A stretch of DNA of 64,000 bases from Brachybacterium squillarum M-6-3 (lineage in GTDB: Bacteria > Actinomycetota > Actinomycetes > Actinomycetales > Dermabacteraceae): positions 1,240,001-1,304,000 of the forward strand of contig NZ_AGBX01000001.1 of NCBI RefSeq assembly GCF_000225825.1, written 5' to 3'. A program made the translations under genes and the position numbers. The stretch's first letter is position 1; each line of letters starts with the position of its first letter. The notes beneath the pieces are model-generated. The model was not told where the DNA came from. It searched no databases and saw only the letters and a program-made list of their open reading frames with translations. Positions 8,959 through 17,234 of this stretch are shown here, one piece after another.

Positions 8959-9606
8959 TCAGTCCAGGTGGATGACGGCGTCGGCGCGGTGGGCGCTCGC
9001 CGCGACCCGGCGCGCGTTGTCCTCGTCGGGGCCGAGCGCCCAGGCACGGGCCCGCCGCGGTGACTTGCCGAAGCGCTCGTGCCGGGCGATCAGTCGCTGG
9101 TGGCGCAGCTCCTCTGGGGTCTCGACCAGCCAGCAGGCGTCCAACAGGGCGCGCACGGGCCCGAAGGGCCCGTCCTCGAGCAGCAGGTAGTTGCCCTCGG
9201 TGATCACGAGCGGCACCTCGCCCGGCACCTCGATGGCCCCGGCGAGGGCCTGCTCGAGGTCCCGCTCGAACATCGGCGCCCAGACCGAGGCGTCCTGCGG
9301 GCGGCCGGTGCGCAGCCGCTGCAGCAGCGCCGTGTAGCCCTCGGCGTCGAAGGTGTCCGGGGCGCCCTTGCGGTCCAGGCGTCCGAGCCGGTCCAGGGCG
9401 ACGTCGGCCAGGTGGAAGCCGTCCATCGGCACCACCACGCAGGATCCTGCCGGGAGCTGCTCGACCAGGGCCGCGGTGAGCGTGGACTTGCCGGCGCCGG
9501 GCGCCCCGGCCACGCCGAGCAGGCGCCGCCCGTCGCGGAGGGCCGCATCCAGCAGGGCCCGCGCCGCCTCGGCGACGGCGGCGGGGGTGGTCAGGATCTC
9601 AGGCAT
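8959..9606 (-). CDS. Nucleoside/nucleotide (uridine-kinase-like) kinase
   Basis: This 215-residue P-loop kinase has Walker A GAPGAGKST near residues 34-42, the PMDGFHLAD segment with a likely catalytic Asp, DTFDAEG and ITEGNYLLLE typical of the uridine kinase/pantothenate kinase-like family. The C-terminal part (RFGKSPRRARAWALGPDEDNARRV) is a usual lid region. The substrate is unknown; family members phosphorylate fructose, nucleosides or pantothenate-like compounds. Its ATG lies 8 bp inside the end of the AddA-like gene, so it is the last gene of that operon. Confidence 0.85.
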   Translation of the reverse strand: MPEILTTPAAVAEAARALLDAALRDGRRLLGVAGAPGAGKSTLTAALVEQLPAGSCVVVPMDGFHLADVALDRLGRLDRKGAPDTFDAEGYTALLQRLRTGRPQDASVWAPMFERDLEQALAGAIEVPGEVPLVITEGNYLLLEDGPFGPVRALLDACWLVETPEELRHQRLIARHERFGKSPRRARAWALGPDEDNARRVAASAHRADAVIHLD

Positions 9607-12600
9607 CGGGCACTTCCAGGCCGGGGATCGTGCCGGCGCGCGCCTCCGCGGTGACTGCCGCGGCTGACGGGGGCAGAGCCGACCGGTCGCCTCGTGTCAT
9701 CGGGGCGGGCCGCGGCTCCGCGTCATCGGCGTGCGGCTCGACCTGGTGCAGATGCACCTCGACCACCTCACCGCGCAGGGGCAGGTGGACCAGCACCCGG
9801 TCGGGGCGCTGCCCGGCGGCCGCGAGGGCGTCGGCGTAGGTGGCGAGCTGGCCCAGGTGGTGCTCGCGCACGTGCGCGGCCGGGTCCTCGCCGGGGTAGG
9901 TCTTGTGGTCCACCAGCACGGTCGAGCCGTCCGGCCGGCGCAGCAGCGCGTCGATCCAGCCCTCCATCGTCTGACCGTCCTCGTTCCACCAGGCGATGGG
10001 CTGCTCGGTGACCTGCTCGGCACCGGGCAGCTCGGCGGCGAGGAACCCCATCCACGCCTCACCCGCGCGCAGCAGCGCCTGGGGCCCGACGGCGCGGCGC
10101 ACGGCCCAGCGGTCCACCAGGCGCTCCGCGGCGCGCTGCCGCAGCGCCGGGGTGAGCTCGGCCAGCGGCAGTGCGAGGTAGGCGTGCACGGCCTCGCCGA
10201 CCCGGTCCCAGCCCTTCCCGCCTCCGCTGACCAGGGCCGGGCCGATCGTCCGGGGTTCCGCGACGGTGCCGAGCTCGGCGGCGGAGGCGACACCGGAGGC
10301 CTGCATCCGCGCCCCGGGCCCGGCGGCGACCTCGGGGCGCGGACCGGTGAGGTCGCTGGCCACCAGGGCACTGCGCCCGGCCGCATACCGGGGCCGCGCG
10401 GTGTCGTCCGGATCAGCGGGATCGGTGGGCAGCCCGCGGGAGCGGACGGGCAGCGCCGTCCCGCCCGCGAGGTGCAGCAGGTCCTCCCCGGGGGACCAGC
10501 GCAGCAGCGGCTCCTCGCCCCCGACCAGGGCGTCGAGCACGGGGGCCGTGCCGTCGCCGCTGAGCACGGTGACGTCCCGGGCGCGGGTGAGGGCCACGTA
10601 CTGCAGACGGCCGGACTCCTCGCGCTCCTGCCGGGAGCGGCGCTCGGCGTGCGTCGTGGCGGCGAGGGCCTCCTGCACCGGCGGGAAGCCGCCCAGCACC
10701 GCGGGCCAGTAGCGCAGGGAGCGCCCGGCCAGCGGATCCAGCACGTCGAGCTGCGGGGCGGGCACAACCATCACCCCGCTGGTGTGCGCGCGGTCCTTCA
10801 CGGCGGACTCCAGCATCACCACCACGCGGGACCACTCCAGGCCCTTCGCGCCGTGCACGGTGCCGACCCAGACGGTGTCCGGCAGGCCGTCGAGCTCGGG
10901 CCCGCGGTCGGTGGCGTCCAGCGCGGCCCGCAGGCCCGGCAGGGTGACGGGCGCACCGGCGGAGCGGGTCTGCTCGGTGTACTCCGCGGCCAGGGCGCGC
11001 AGCGCGTCCAGGGTGCGCAGCCGCTGCTCCGGCACCGACCAGCCGCGGATCCGCTCGGGCAGGTCCAGGGCGTCGATCAGGGCGGTGATCATCTCCCCAG
11101 GCGTCAGCAGCACCGCGGCCGCCCGCAGCGCGTGCAGGCCGCGCAGCGTGGCGTCCTGCCACCAGTCTGTGAAGACCTGCTGCCGGGCGACGGCGTCGGG
11201 CGCGGCGGCGAGCTGCGCGAACCAGCCGACGTGCGCGGCATGGTCGGGCAGCAGGTCCACCAGTTCGGTGAGGGCGAGGGTGTCGGAGAGATCGAGGGTG
11301 ACGGCCAGGGCCGCCCGCACCAGACGCCCCTCGCGGGAGTCCAGCAGGCCGATGCCCTGCCCGGAGGCGGGGACGCCGCGGGCCGCGAGCGCCTCGGCCA
11401 CCCGACGGGCCTGCGCGTTCGAGCGCACCAGCACCGCCACGTCGGCCGGGTCGGAGCCGTCCTCGGCGAGCAGGGCGGCCACCCCCTCGGCCAGGGCCTC
11501 CGCGTGGGCGCCCTGGGAACGGCGCCCGCTGTACTGGGGGGTCCAGACCTCCACCCGGCCCGGGGCGCGGCCCGCCGCGGCGCGACGGGCGACGGCACCG
11601 GGGGCCGCCTCCAGCACCACCTGCTCGCGCGGCAGTTCGGGGAAGACGGCGGGGAACACGGCGCCGACCAGGTCGAGCACCGGCTCCTGGGAGCGCCAGG
11701 ACTCCCGCAGGTCCTCGGCGACGGCCTCGCCGAGGGCGGTGCCGCCGCCCGTGACCAGGTCGAGGATGCCCCGCATCAGCTCGGGATCCGCCTCGCGGAA
11801 GCCGTAGATGGCCTGCTTCGGGTCGCCCACCCAGATCAGGTCCTCGACCAGGCCGGCGAGCTCGAGGAACAGGGCGAGCTGGACGGGGGAGGTGTCCTGG
11901 AACTCGTCGACCGCCAGCAGCCGCACCCGGGCGGCGATCACCTCCCGCACCCGCGGACGCTCGCGCAGCAGCCGCAGGGCCAGGACCTCCTGGTCGATGA
12001 AATCCATCAGGCCCAGCTCGTCCTTGTAGCGGGCGTAGGCGTCCAGGGAGTCGGCGGCCGTGTCCATCACCAGGGTGATCAGGCCCCGCACGTCGTCCTG
12101 CAGGACGGGGTTCGCGGCCAGCTCCGCCTCGACCATCCGGGAGGTGCCCAGCAGGATCTCGTCCACACCCTTGGAGTAGGCGTACTTCCCACCGGCCTCG
12201 GGGTCCCCGGCCTTGCCGCGGGCGACCCGCGTCAGCTTCGCCCAGCCGGACCAGGGGGCACGAGCCGGGTCGGCGAGGTCGCGGCGGAGCTGCTCGAGGC
12301 CGCCGAGGTGCCGCTCCAGGGTCGAGGCGCCCGTGCCGCCCTGGGCGATCCCGGCGCGCAGGGCGTCCAGGGCGGTGTCGAACAGGGACAGCCAGGCGCC
12401 GCGCCGGTCCTCGCCGGGGGCGGGCAGGGCGGCCGTGCGGTACTCCTCCCAGGCCGCCGCGGCGGACTCGCGCAGCGTGACGGGGGAGAGGTCGTTGGTG
12501 CGGGCCTTCTCGGCGAGCTGCCGCACCGGGGTGCGCCAGGAGGCGGTGGCGAGGTAGGGCAGCGCCGGGTCCTCCTCGCCGTCGTGCTCGGTGCGGGCCA

Positions 12601-12982
12601 GCAGGTCCCCGGCCCGCTCCCCGGCGCGGGCGGCGGCCTCGTCGATGGCGGCGGCGAAGGCGGCGCGCTGGCGCTCCTCGTCCAGCTCCTGCACCTCGGG
12701 GGAGATGCCGGCGTCGAGCGCGAACTCCCGCACCAGCTGCCCGGCCACCGCATTGACCGTGCCGATCAGGGCGCTGTCGATGCCGCGGGCGGCCTCCGTC
12801 TGGCCGTCCTCGAGCAGGGTGCGGTGGACGCGGTCCTGCAGCTCGGCGGCGGCCTTGCGGGTGAAGGTGGTGGCGATCAGCTCGGAGGGCCGCAGCCCCT
12901 CGCGGATGCGGGCGGCGATCTCGTGGGTGAGGCGGTGGGTCTTCCCCGAGCCGGCCGAGGCGTTGATCAGGGTGACGCTCAT
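9599..12982 (-). CDS. AddA/RecB-like UvrD-type helicase-nuclease
   Basis: This 1127-residue protein has all superfamily 1A helicase motifs: Walker A ASAGSGKTHR (residues 8-17), Walker B LAVDEFQDTSP, motif III IWVGDPKQAIYGFREAD, motif V GTVHGAKGLEWSRVVV and motif VI QYVALTRARD. A C-terminal PD-(D/E)XK nuclease shows GWIDALL, VDHKTYPG and GQLATYADAL. With the upstream AddB-like protein it should form a heterodimeric helicase-nuclease that resects double-strand breaks for RecA. The start ATG overlaps the AddB-like stop codon. Classical actinobacterial AdnAB has two motor subunits; here only this subunit has a visible Walker A, so the pair is more like AddAB. Confidence 0.9.
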   Translation of the reverse strand: MSVTLINASAGSGKTHRLTHEIAARIREGLRPSELIATTFTRKAAAELQDRVHRTLLEDGQTEAARGIDSALIGTVNAVAGQLVREFALDAGISPEVQELDEERQRAAFAAAIDEAAARAGERAGDLLARTEHDGEEDPALPYLATASWRTPVRQLAEKARTNDLSPVTLRESAAAAWEEYRTAALPAPGEDRRGAWLSLFDTALDALRAGIAQGGTGASTLERHLGGLEQLRRDLADPARAPWSGWAKLTRVARGKAGDPEAGGKYAYSKGVDEILLGTSRMVEAELAANPVLQDDVRGLITLVMDTAADSLDAYARYKDELGLMDFIDQEVLALRLLRERPRVREVIAARVRLLAVDEFQDTSPVQLALFLELAGLVEDLIWVGDPKQAIYGFREADPELMRGILDLVTGGGTALGEAVAEDLRESWRSQEPVLDLVGAVFPAVFPELPREQVVLEAAPGAVARRAAAGRAPGRVEVWTPQYSGRRSQGAHAEALAEGVAALLAEDGSDPADVAVLVRSNAQARRVAEALAARGVPASGQGIGLLDSREGRLVRAALAVTLDLSDTLALTELVDLLPDHAAHVGWFAQLAAAPDAVARQQVFTDWWQDATLRGLHALRAAAVLLTPGEMITALIDALDLPERIRGWSVPEQRLRTLDALRALAAEYTEQTRSAGAPVTLPGLRAALDATDRGPELDGLPDTVWVGTVHGAKGLEWSRVVVMLESAVKDRAHTSGVMVVPAPQLDVLDPLAGRSLRYWPAVLGGFPPVQEALAATTHAERRSRQEREESGRLQYVALTRARDVTVLSGDGTAPVLDALVGGEEPLLRWSPGEDLLHLAGGTALPVRSRGLPTDPADPDDTARPRYAAGRSALVASDLTGPRPEVAAGPGARMQASGVASAAELGTVAEPRTIGPALVSGGGKGWDRVGEAVHAYLALPLAELTPALRQRAAERLVDRWAVRRAVGPQALLRAGEAWMGFLAAELPGAEQVTEQPIAWWNEDGQTMEGWIDALLRRPDGSTVLVDHKTYPGEDPAAHVREHHLGQLATYADALAAAGQRPDRVLVHLPLRGEVVEVHLHQVEPHADDAEPRPAPMTRGDRSALPPSAAAVTAEARAGTIPGLEVPDA

Positions 12983-15939
12983 CGGTGGTCCTCCCGCAGC
13001 CCGCAGAGCTGGGCGTAGTCGCTGGTGGCGCAGTGGTCCTCGACGAGGATGCCGCCGTCGGCGCGGGCCGCGGCCCGGGCATGCTCGACGGCGCGATGCC
13101 GCTGGGGGTAGGGGGCGTCGGGCGGGAGGTCGGCGTCCTCGAGCAGGCCGCGGCAGCCGATCCGCACCTCGCCGTGCGCGATCTCGGCGAGCACCCGTCC
13201 CGTCGCCGTGAGCGCGCGGGCCCAGCTGTCCTCCGTGTCCATCGGGGTGCGGCGGTGGGGATCCAGCTCCGGGTCGGCGGCCACGAACTCGCCGCTGCGC
13301 AGCAGGAAATAGCCGACGGCGGCGGGCTCGGTGACGGCGTCGGCGGGGGCTGCCTGGGTGGAGGCAGCCGGGTCAGCGGGGTCGGTGGCCGGGTCCTCCT
13401 GCCCGAGCGCCCAGGCGTAGGAGGCGAGCTGGATCGCCTCGCCGGTGTCGTAGAGGTCGCCGTAGCGGCGACGGCTGCGGGACCACTTGAGGTCCAGCAC
13501 GGTGGCGCGGCCGGTGGCGTCGCGGGCATCGAGGTCGCGGCTGCCGACGAAGGTGGCGGCGTGGGTGGTGCCGTCCGGCAGGGGGATCGGCAGGGGCAGC
13601 TCGAAGCGCCGTTCGCTGCCGGTGATGCGCAGACCCGCCCGGGCCGCGCGGGCGAACAGGGTGTGCAGGGAGCGCACGGCGCGTTCGCGGATCTCGGCAC
13701 GCTCCGTGGCGCGTCCGGGCAGGTCCAGCTCGGAGGCGAGCTGCGGCACCAGGGCGTCGAAGGTCGACCCGATGCGTGCGGCCGCGGGGGCCTCGAGCGG
13801 GGTGCCGCCGCGGGCGGGGTCGAGGGTCTCGCCGACCAGCTGCTCGACGACGGCGTGGACCAGGGAGCCGATCATGCGGCTGCCCGTCGGCAGGGCGGCG
13901 ACGGCGGCGGGGCGCACCCCGAGGCGGTGTTCGAGCATCCAGTGGTGGGGGCAGCCCAGCAGCGAGTCGAGCTGGGTGAAGGAGAGGCGCTCGGGGCGGG
14001 CGGCGGCCGATCCCGGGGCGATGCGGCGCCGGGGAGGGGCCGGGTCCCCTGCGGTGGACGCGCCGGGGCGGTGCAGGGGGCGGCTGCGTCCGGCGAGGCG
14101 CCAGACCTCGCCGTCCACGAGGTCCTCGGGGGGGAGACGTGGCGTGCCGGCGGTCGCCTCGAGATCGGCCAGCAGGCCGCTGGGCGGCGGAGCCTGCTCC
14201 CGCACCCGCCCGGGAAGCACCGCGATCACCTCGGCGGCGCCGCGCAGTCCCCGGCCGGCGGCCTCGACCTGCAGGGCCACCGACTCCTCCGGGGTCGGCA
14301 CCCGGGCACCGGCCGCGGCGAGGGCCGCGACCTCGGAGGGGTCCCAGCGCGGGGAGGGACGGATGCCGTCCTCGCCCGGTGCCCACCACAGCACGCGGGT
14401 GCCGGGTCGGAGCTGGGCGGGGGAGGAGGTCACCGCCCAGGGGGTCACCTCCCGGCGGGAGAGCGGCGAGGTGCCGCCCGCGGCGCAGGCCTCGACGATC
14501 TGGCCGAGGGTGCGGCGGCGCAGGGGCGTGTCCGGGGGCAGCAGCGCCAGCACCTCGCGCAGGGTCGCGGTCTGCGCGAGCACCGCGGTCAGCTCGCTCT
14601 CCCCGCGGGCGACGGCGCGCAGGCGGGCGGTCAGCCAGTCCAGGCGGCGGTCGAGTGCGGCCGGGGTGAGCGCCTCGGGCTGCAGAGGGTCGGTGACCAG
14701 GGCGTCGAGGGCGCGGGCGGCCTCCAGCGCGCGCTCGGCGGCGTCGTGGCGTTCGGTGGGTGCTTCCCGGACGTCCTGGGCGAGGCGGTCCAGGGCGTCG
14801 CGCCAGGCGGGGCCGCCGATGCCGGGCTCCTGGGCGAGGGCGCGCAGCAGCCGTCGCCGCGCGGCCGCGGGCACCAGCCCCACCGGCTCCGCAGCGTCCT
14901 CGGGGGCGGGCAGGATGCGCAGGTCCAGCAGCGCGGCGAGCTGGTGCACGTCCACCGGGGCGATCGCCACGTCCAGGAACAGCCCCAGCAGCTGCTGCGG
15001 CGCCCGGTCGGCGGAGCGGTCCACCAGTCCCACCGGGGGCAGGCCGCGACGGCGCAGCGCCTGGTCGAGCACGCTGGTGTCGGCCGTGGCGAGCACGGTC
15101 GTGCCCGGGGCCGCATCGTCGGTGGTAGGACGGTCCGGGGCAGGCTCGCCCGGTTCGGAGTCGCCCGTGCCCGTCTTCGGCGTGGTGTCGGCGGCGAGCA
15201 GCCGCGCGGCGACCTCGGCCGCGGAGAACTCCTCGCGGCACTCCACCACGTGCAGGGCGGGCGCGGACGATGCCGGGGACGGGTCGACCTCCACGGCGAC
15301 GCCCGCCGCGGCCAGTTCCCCGAGCAGCGAGGGCCAGCGGCCCTGGAGCCGGGACGGGTCCTCCGTCAGGGTGATCGCGGTGATGCCGAGCGGCCAGCCC
15401 GCCCCGCCCTCGCGCAGCGCCCGCAGCTCGGCGTGCACCTCGCGGAGGTCATCGGCGGCGCCCGGGGAGAGGGTGGCCGCGCGGCCGTCACCGTCCTCGG
15501 TGCCGGGCATGCCGACCACGACCCGCCCCTCCAGGACCGCGAGGGCCGCCAGCCGCGGCGGCAGCGCCGGGACCCCGGCGGAACCTCCCGCCCCCTCGCC
15601 GGGTCGATCGGCGCTCTCCCCGGCGTCCCAGCCGGCCTCCACGGCGGCGTCGCGCAGCCGCAGCAGGAGGGCGGCGGTGGACCAGGGGTCGGTGCGCATC
15701 GAGGCCGCAGGCCAGAAGTCGGAGGGGTCCGGGAGCTCGGCGAGGTGCTGCTGGACCAGGCGCAGGTACTGGGTGGTGCGCACGACCGGCTCGACCGCGG
15801 GATGGGTGAGGCCGAGGCGACCCTGCAGCAGGGTCAGGAGGCCGCGCGGCCCCTGCCGCAGGCGGCCCGCAGCGGCCCGCCCCGCGGAGGCTTCCCCCCA
15901 GGCCGCGCCGTCCAGGGACCAGCCGAGCTCGATCTGCAT
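12979..15939 (-). CDS. AddB-like PD-(D/E)XK nuclease subunit
   Basis: This 986-residue partner has no Walker A that I can find. The C-terminal third is a PD-(D/E)XK nuclease: FTQLDSLLGCPHHWMLEHRLG (conserved first Cys), GSRDLDARDATGRATVLDLKWS (catalytic D and DxK), and EAIQLASYAWAL. The final residues read DHCATSDYAQLCGL. In AddB-type proteins a C-x2-C-x5-C cluster helps bind 4Fe-4S; here the middle position is Ser. ATG 15939 follows GGAGGAG at 8 nt. The gene is first in a three-gene operon, and an IS481 element sits 72 bp upstream, within its presumed promoter. Confidence 0.85.
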   Translation of the reverse strand: MQIELGWSLDGAAWGEASAGRAAAGRLRQGPRGLLTLLQGRLGLTHPAVEPVVRTTQYLRLVQQHLAELPDPSDFWPAASMRTDPWSTAALLLRLRDAAVEAGWDAGESADRPGEGAGGSAGVPALPPRLAALAVLEGRVVVGMPGTEDGDGRAATLSPGAADDLREVHAELRALREGGAGWPLGITAITLTEDPSRLQGRWPSLLGELAAAGVAVEVDPSPASSAPALHVVECREEFSAAEVAARLLAADTTPKTGTGDSEPGEPAPDRPTTDDAAPGTTVLATADTSVLDQALRRRGLPPVGLVDRSADRAPQQLLGLFLDVAIAPVDVHQLAALLDLRILPAPEDAAEPVGLVPAAARRRLLRALAQEPGIGGPAWRDALDRLAQDVREAPTERHDAAERALEAARALDALVTDPLQPEALTPAALDRRLDWLTARLRAVARGESELTAVLAQTATLREVLALLPPDTPLRRRTLGQIVEACAAGGTSPLSRREVTPWAVTSSPAQLRPGTRVLWWAPGEDGIRPSPRWDPSEVAALAAAGARVPTPEESVALQVEAAGRGLRGAAEVIAVLPGRVREQAPPPSGLLADLEATAGTPRLPPEDLVDGEVWRLAGRSRPLHRPGASTAGDPAPPRRRIAPGSAAARPERLSFTQLDSLLGCPHHWMLEHRLGVRPAAVAALPTGSRMIGSLVHAVVEQLVGETLDPARGGTPLEAPAAARIGSTFDALVPQLASELDLPGRATERAEIRERAVRSLHTLFARAARAGLRITGSERRFELPLPIPLPDGTTHAATFVGSRDLDARDATGRATVLDLKWSRSRRRYGDLYDTGEAIQLASYAWALGQEDPATDPADPAASTQAAPADAVTEPAAVGYFLLRSGEFVAADPELDPHRRTPMDTEDSWARALTATGRVLAEIAHGEVRIGCRGLLEDADLPPDAPYPQRHRAVEHARAAARADGGILVEDHCATSDYAQLCGLREDHR

Positions 15940-16009
15940 CCCCGCGGCTCCTCCGTCGACCCCGCCCCGACCACCGGCCGGAGCCGCCCCTGCTCAGGAG
16001 CGTGTCCCC

Positions 16010-16015
16010 AGCCTA
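16010..16015 (-). promoter_or_regulatory. Presumed -10 box of the addB-like operon, hit by IS
   Basis: On the minus strand this reads TAGGCT, the commonest -10 hexamer of this window, about 70 nt before the addB-like ATG. Its first four bases belong to the CCTAGG target duplication, so the IS inserted in the -10 box and replaced everything upstream, including any -35 box, with its own end. Confidence 0.45.
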
Positions 16016-16017
16016 GG
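16012..16017. repeat. Target site duplication, left copy
   Basis: CCTAGG flanks the IS on this side and is repeated exactly at 17125-17130. The central CTAG is the known target preference of IS481 itself. Confidence 0.92.
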
Positions 16018-17014
16018 TGTAGTTGGCCATGACGTTACCGACGCCGGTGTGGAGGCGTGAGGCTGGGGGCTGATCGCTGCAGGCGGTGTGGGGGCGATGG
16101 TAGTCGTAGTGGTGGGCCCAGATCCTGATCGCGTCTCGCCGCTCATTCTCGGAGGCATAGGCGCGGGCGTAGAGGCATTCGTCGGTCATGATCCGCTGGT
16201 AGCGCTCGACCTTCCCGTTGTGCCGAGGCGTGTAGATCCTGGTGCGCTGGTGCCGGCCGATGAACGCCCTGGTTGAACGTCGGAACGCTTTGGCGGTGTA
16301 GTTGCTGCCGTTGTCGGTGATCAGGCGGGAGATTCGCGTGATCCCGTGGGCGGTGAAGAATGCCCGGGCGCGGTGGAAGAACGCGATGGTCGTTGCGGCA
16401 GTTTCGTCCTCGAGTGCTTCGGTGTAGGCCAGGCGGGAGAACCCGTCGATGATCGAGTGGAGGTAGGTGTAGCCAATCCGCTGCGAGTGCTTCTTCTTGT
16501 CCTGCACGGAACCGCGGCCATGCGCCCACCAGCCCCCGCCGTCGCGGAGCTTGCCGATCTTCTTCACGTCCATGTGGACCATGTGCCCGGGATACCGGGC
16601 GTGGATCTTCCCTGGTCGACGCAGGTTCTCTCCGTCCGGGGTGATGTCTCGGATCCGGTTCAATCCCAGGCGGTCCAGCCAGCGAGTCACCGTCCGCACG
16701 CAGCATGCGAAGCCGTGGCCGTCGGTGAGTTCGCGGGCGATCCGGCGGGCGGACCACTTCTTCTCTCGCCGCCAGGACTCGATCAGCTCGAGCACCCAGA
16801 CCGGGAGCCGGGTGGGTCGGTTCGCTGGCGCGCTGGAGCGGTCCTGCAGACCGAGCTCGCCGTGCTCGCGGAAGCGGCCGACCCATTTCGAGAGCGTCGT
16901 TCGGGCGATGTGGAACTCCGCGGCGACGTGCGCGATCGGACGGCCTCTCTCGATCACCTGGTCGATGGCTCGCTGTCTCCCAAGCGTCGTCAGCGGGGCA
17001 TTACGGTGGGTCAT
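16013..17014 (-). CDS. IS481-family transposase
   Basis: This 333-residue DDE transposase has an N-terminal helix-turn-helix region (AHVAAEFHIARTTLSKWVGRF, residues about 28-48) and a rve/integrase core with the catalytic triad D149 (HMDVKK), D234 (LITDNGSNY) and E270 (HNGKVERYQ). The D234-E270 distance of 35 residues is the DD35E pattern. ATG 17014 follows AGGAGG. The last sense codon straddles the IS end, and the TAG stop at 16015-16013 lies wholly in the CCTAGG target duplication, so the target site completes the gene. Nothing suggests inactivation. Confidence 0.95.
   Translation of the reverse strand: MTHRNAPLTTLGRQRAIDQVIERGRPIAHVAAEFHIARTTLSKWVGRFREHGELGLQDRSSAPANRPTRLPVWVLELIESWRREKKWSARRIARELTDGHGFACCVRTVTRWLDRLGLNRIRDITPDGENLRRPGKIHARYPGHMVHMDVKKIGKLRDGGGWWAHGRGSVQDKKKHSQRIGYTYLHSIIDGFSRLAYTEALEDETAATTIAFFHRARAFFTAHGITRISRLITDNGSNYTAKAFRRSTRAFIGRHQRTRIYTPRHNGKVERYQRIMTDECLYARAYASENERRDAIRIWAHHYDYHRPHTACSDQPPASRLHTGVGNVMANYT
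16018..16047. repeat. IS481-type terminal inverted repeat, left
   Basis: Begins TGTAGTTGGCCATGACGTT and pairs with the complement of 17095-17124. Confidence 0.9.
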
Positions 17015-17094
17015 GGAACGGGCCTCCTGCCGCGAGATGGCTGTCTAGACACCACCCATCGTGCCGGTCACGGGGCCCGTTCCTTCATCCCCGG

Positions 17095-17124
17095 CCAGCG
17101 TCTACAACGTCATGCCCCGCAACA
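17095..17124. repeat. IS481-type terminal inverted repeat, right
   Basis: The complement reads TGTTGCGGGGCATGACGTT and matches the left end at 22 of 30 positions. Confidence 0.9.
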
Positions 17125-17130
17125 CCTAGG
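17125..17130. repeat. Target site duplication, right copy
   Basis: CCTAGG, identical to 16012-16017. Confidence 0.92.
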
Positions 17131-17234
17131 GGAGGGGCCGACGAACGATCGCGGTCGCCACGGCCCGACTCCCGACCGGCCCCGGGAACGGCATCGGCCG
17201 GGTGTCGAGCCCTCGCGCCAGGACGGCGCGCCGC

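Larger units (their letters stand above)
16018..17124 (-). mobile_element. Complete IS481-family insertion sequence (1107 bp)
   Basis: The element is bounded by imperfect 30-bp terminal inverted repeats that begin TGT, 22 of 30 positions matching, with conserved cores CATGACGTT and GACGC. Exact 6-bp duplications CCTAGG flank it. One intact transposase fills it. Length, TGT ends, single ORF and CTAG targeting all fit IS481. Intact ends and exact duplications suggest a fairly recent insertion. Confidence 0.95.

Noticed and set aside
9731-13018. Long plus-strand frame opposite the AddA-like gene
   Set aside because: Composition is Gly/Gln/Ala/Arg noise, and the minus-strand gene has clear helicase motifs.
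16018-17124. Possible prophage or larger genomic island
   Set aside because: Only one transposase with its own ends; neighbours on both sides are chromosomal genes.
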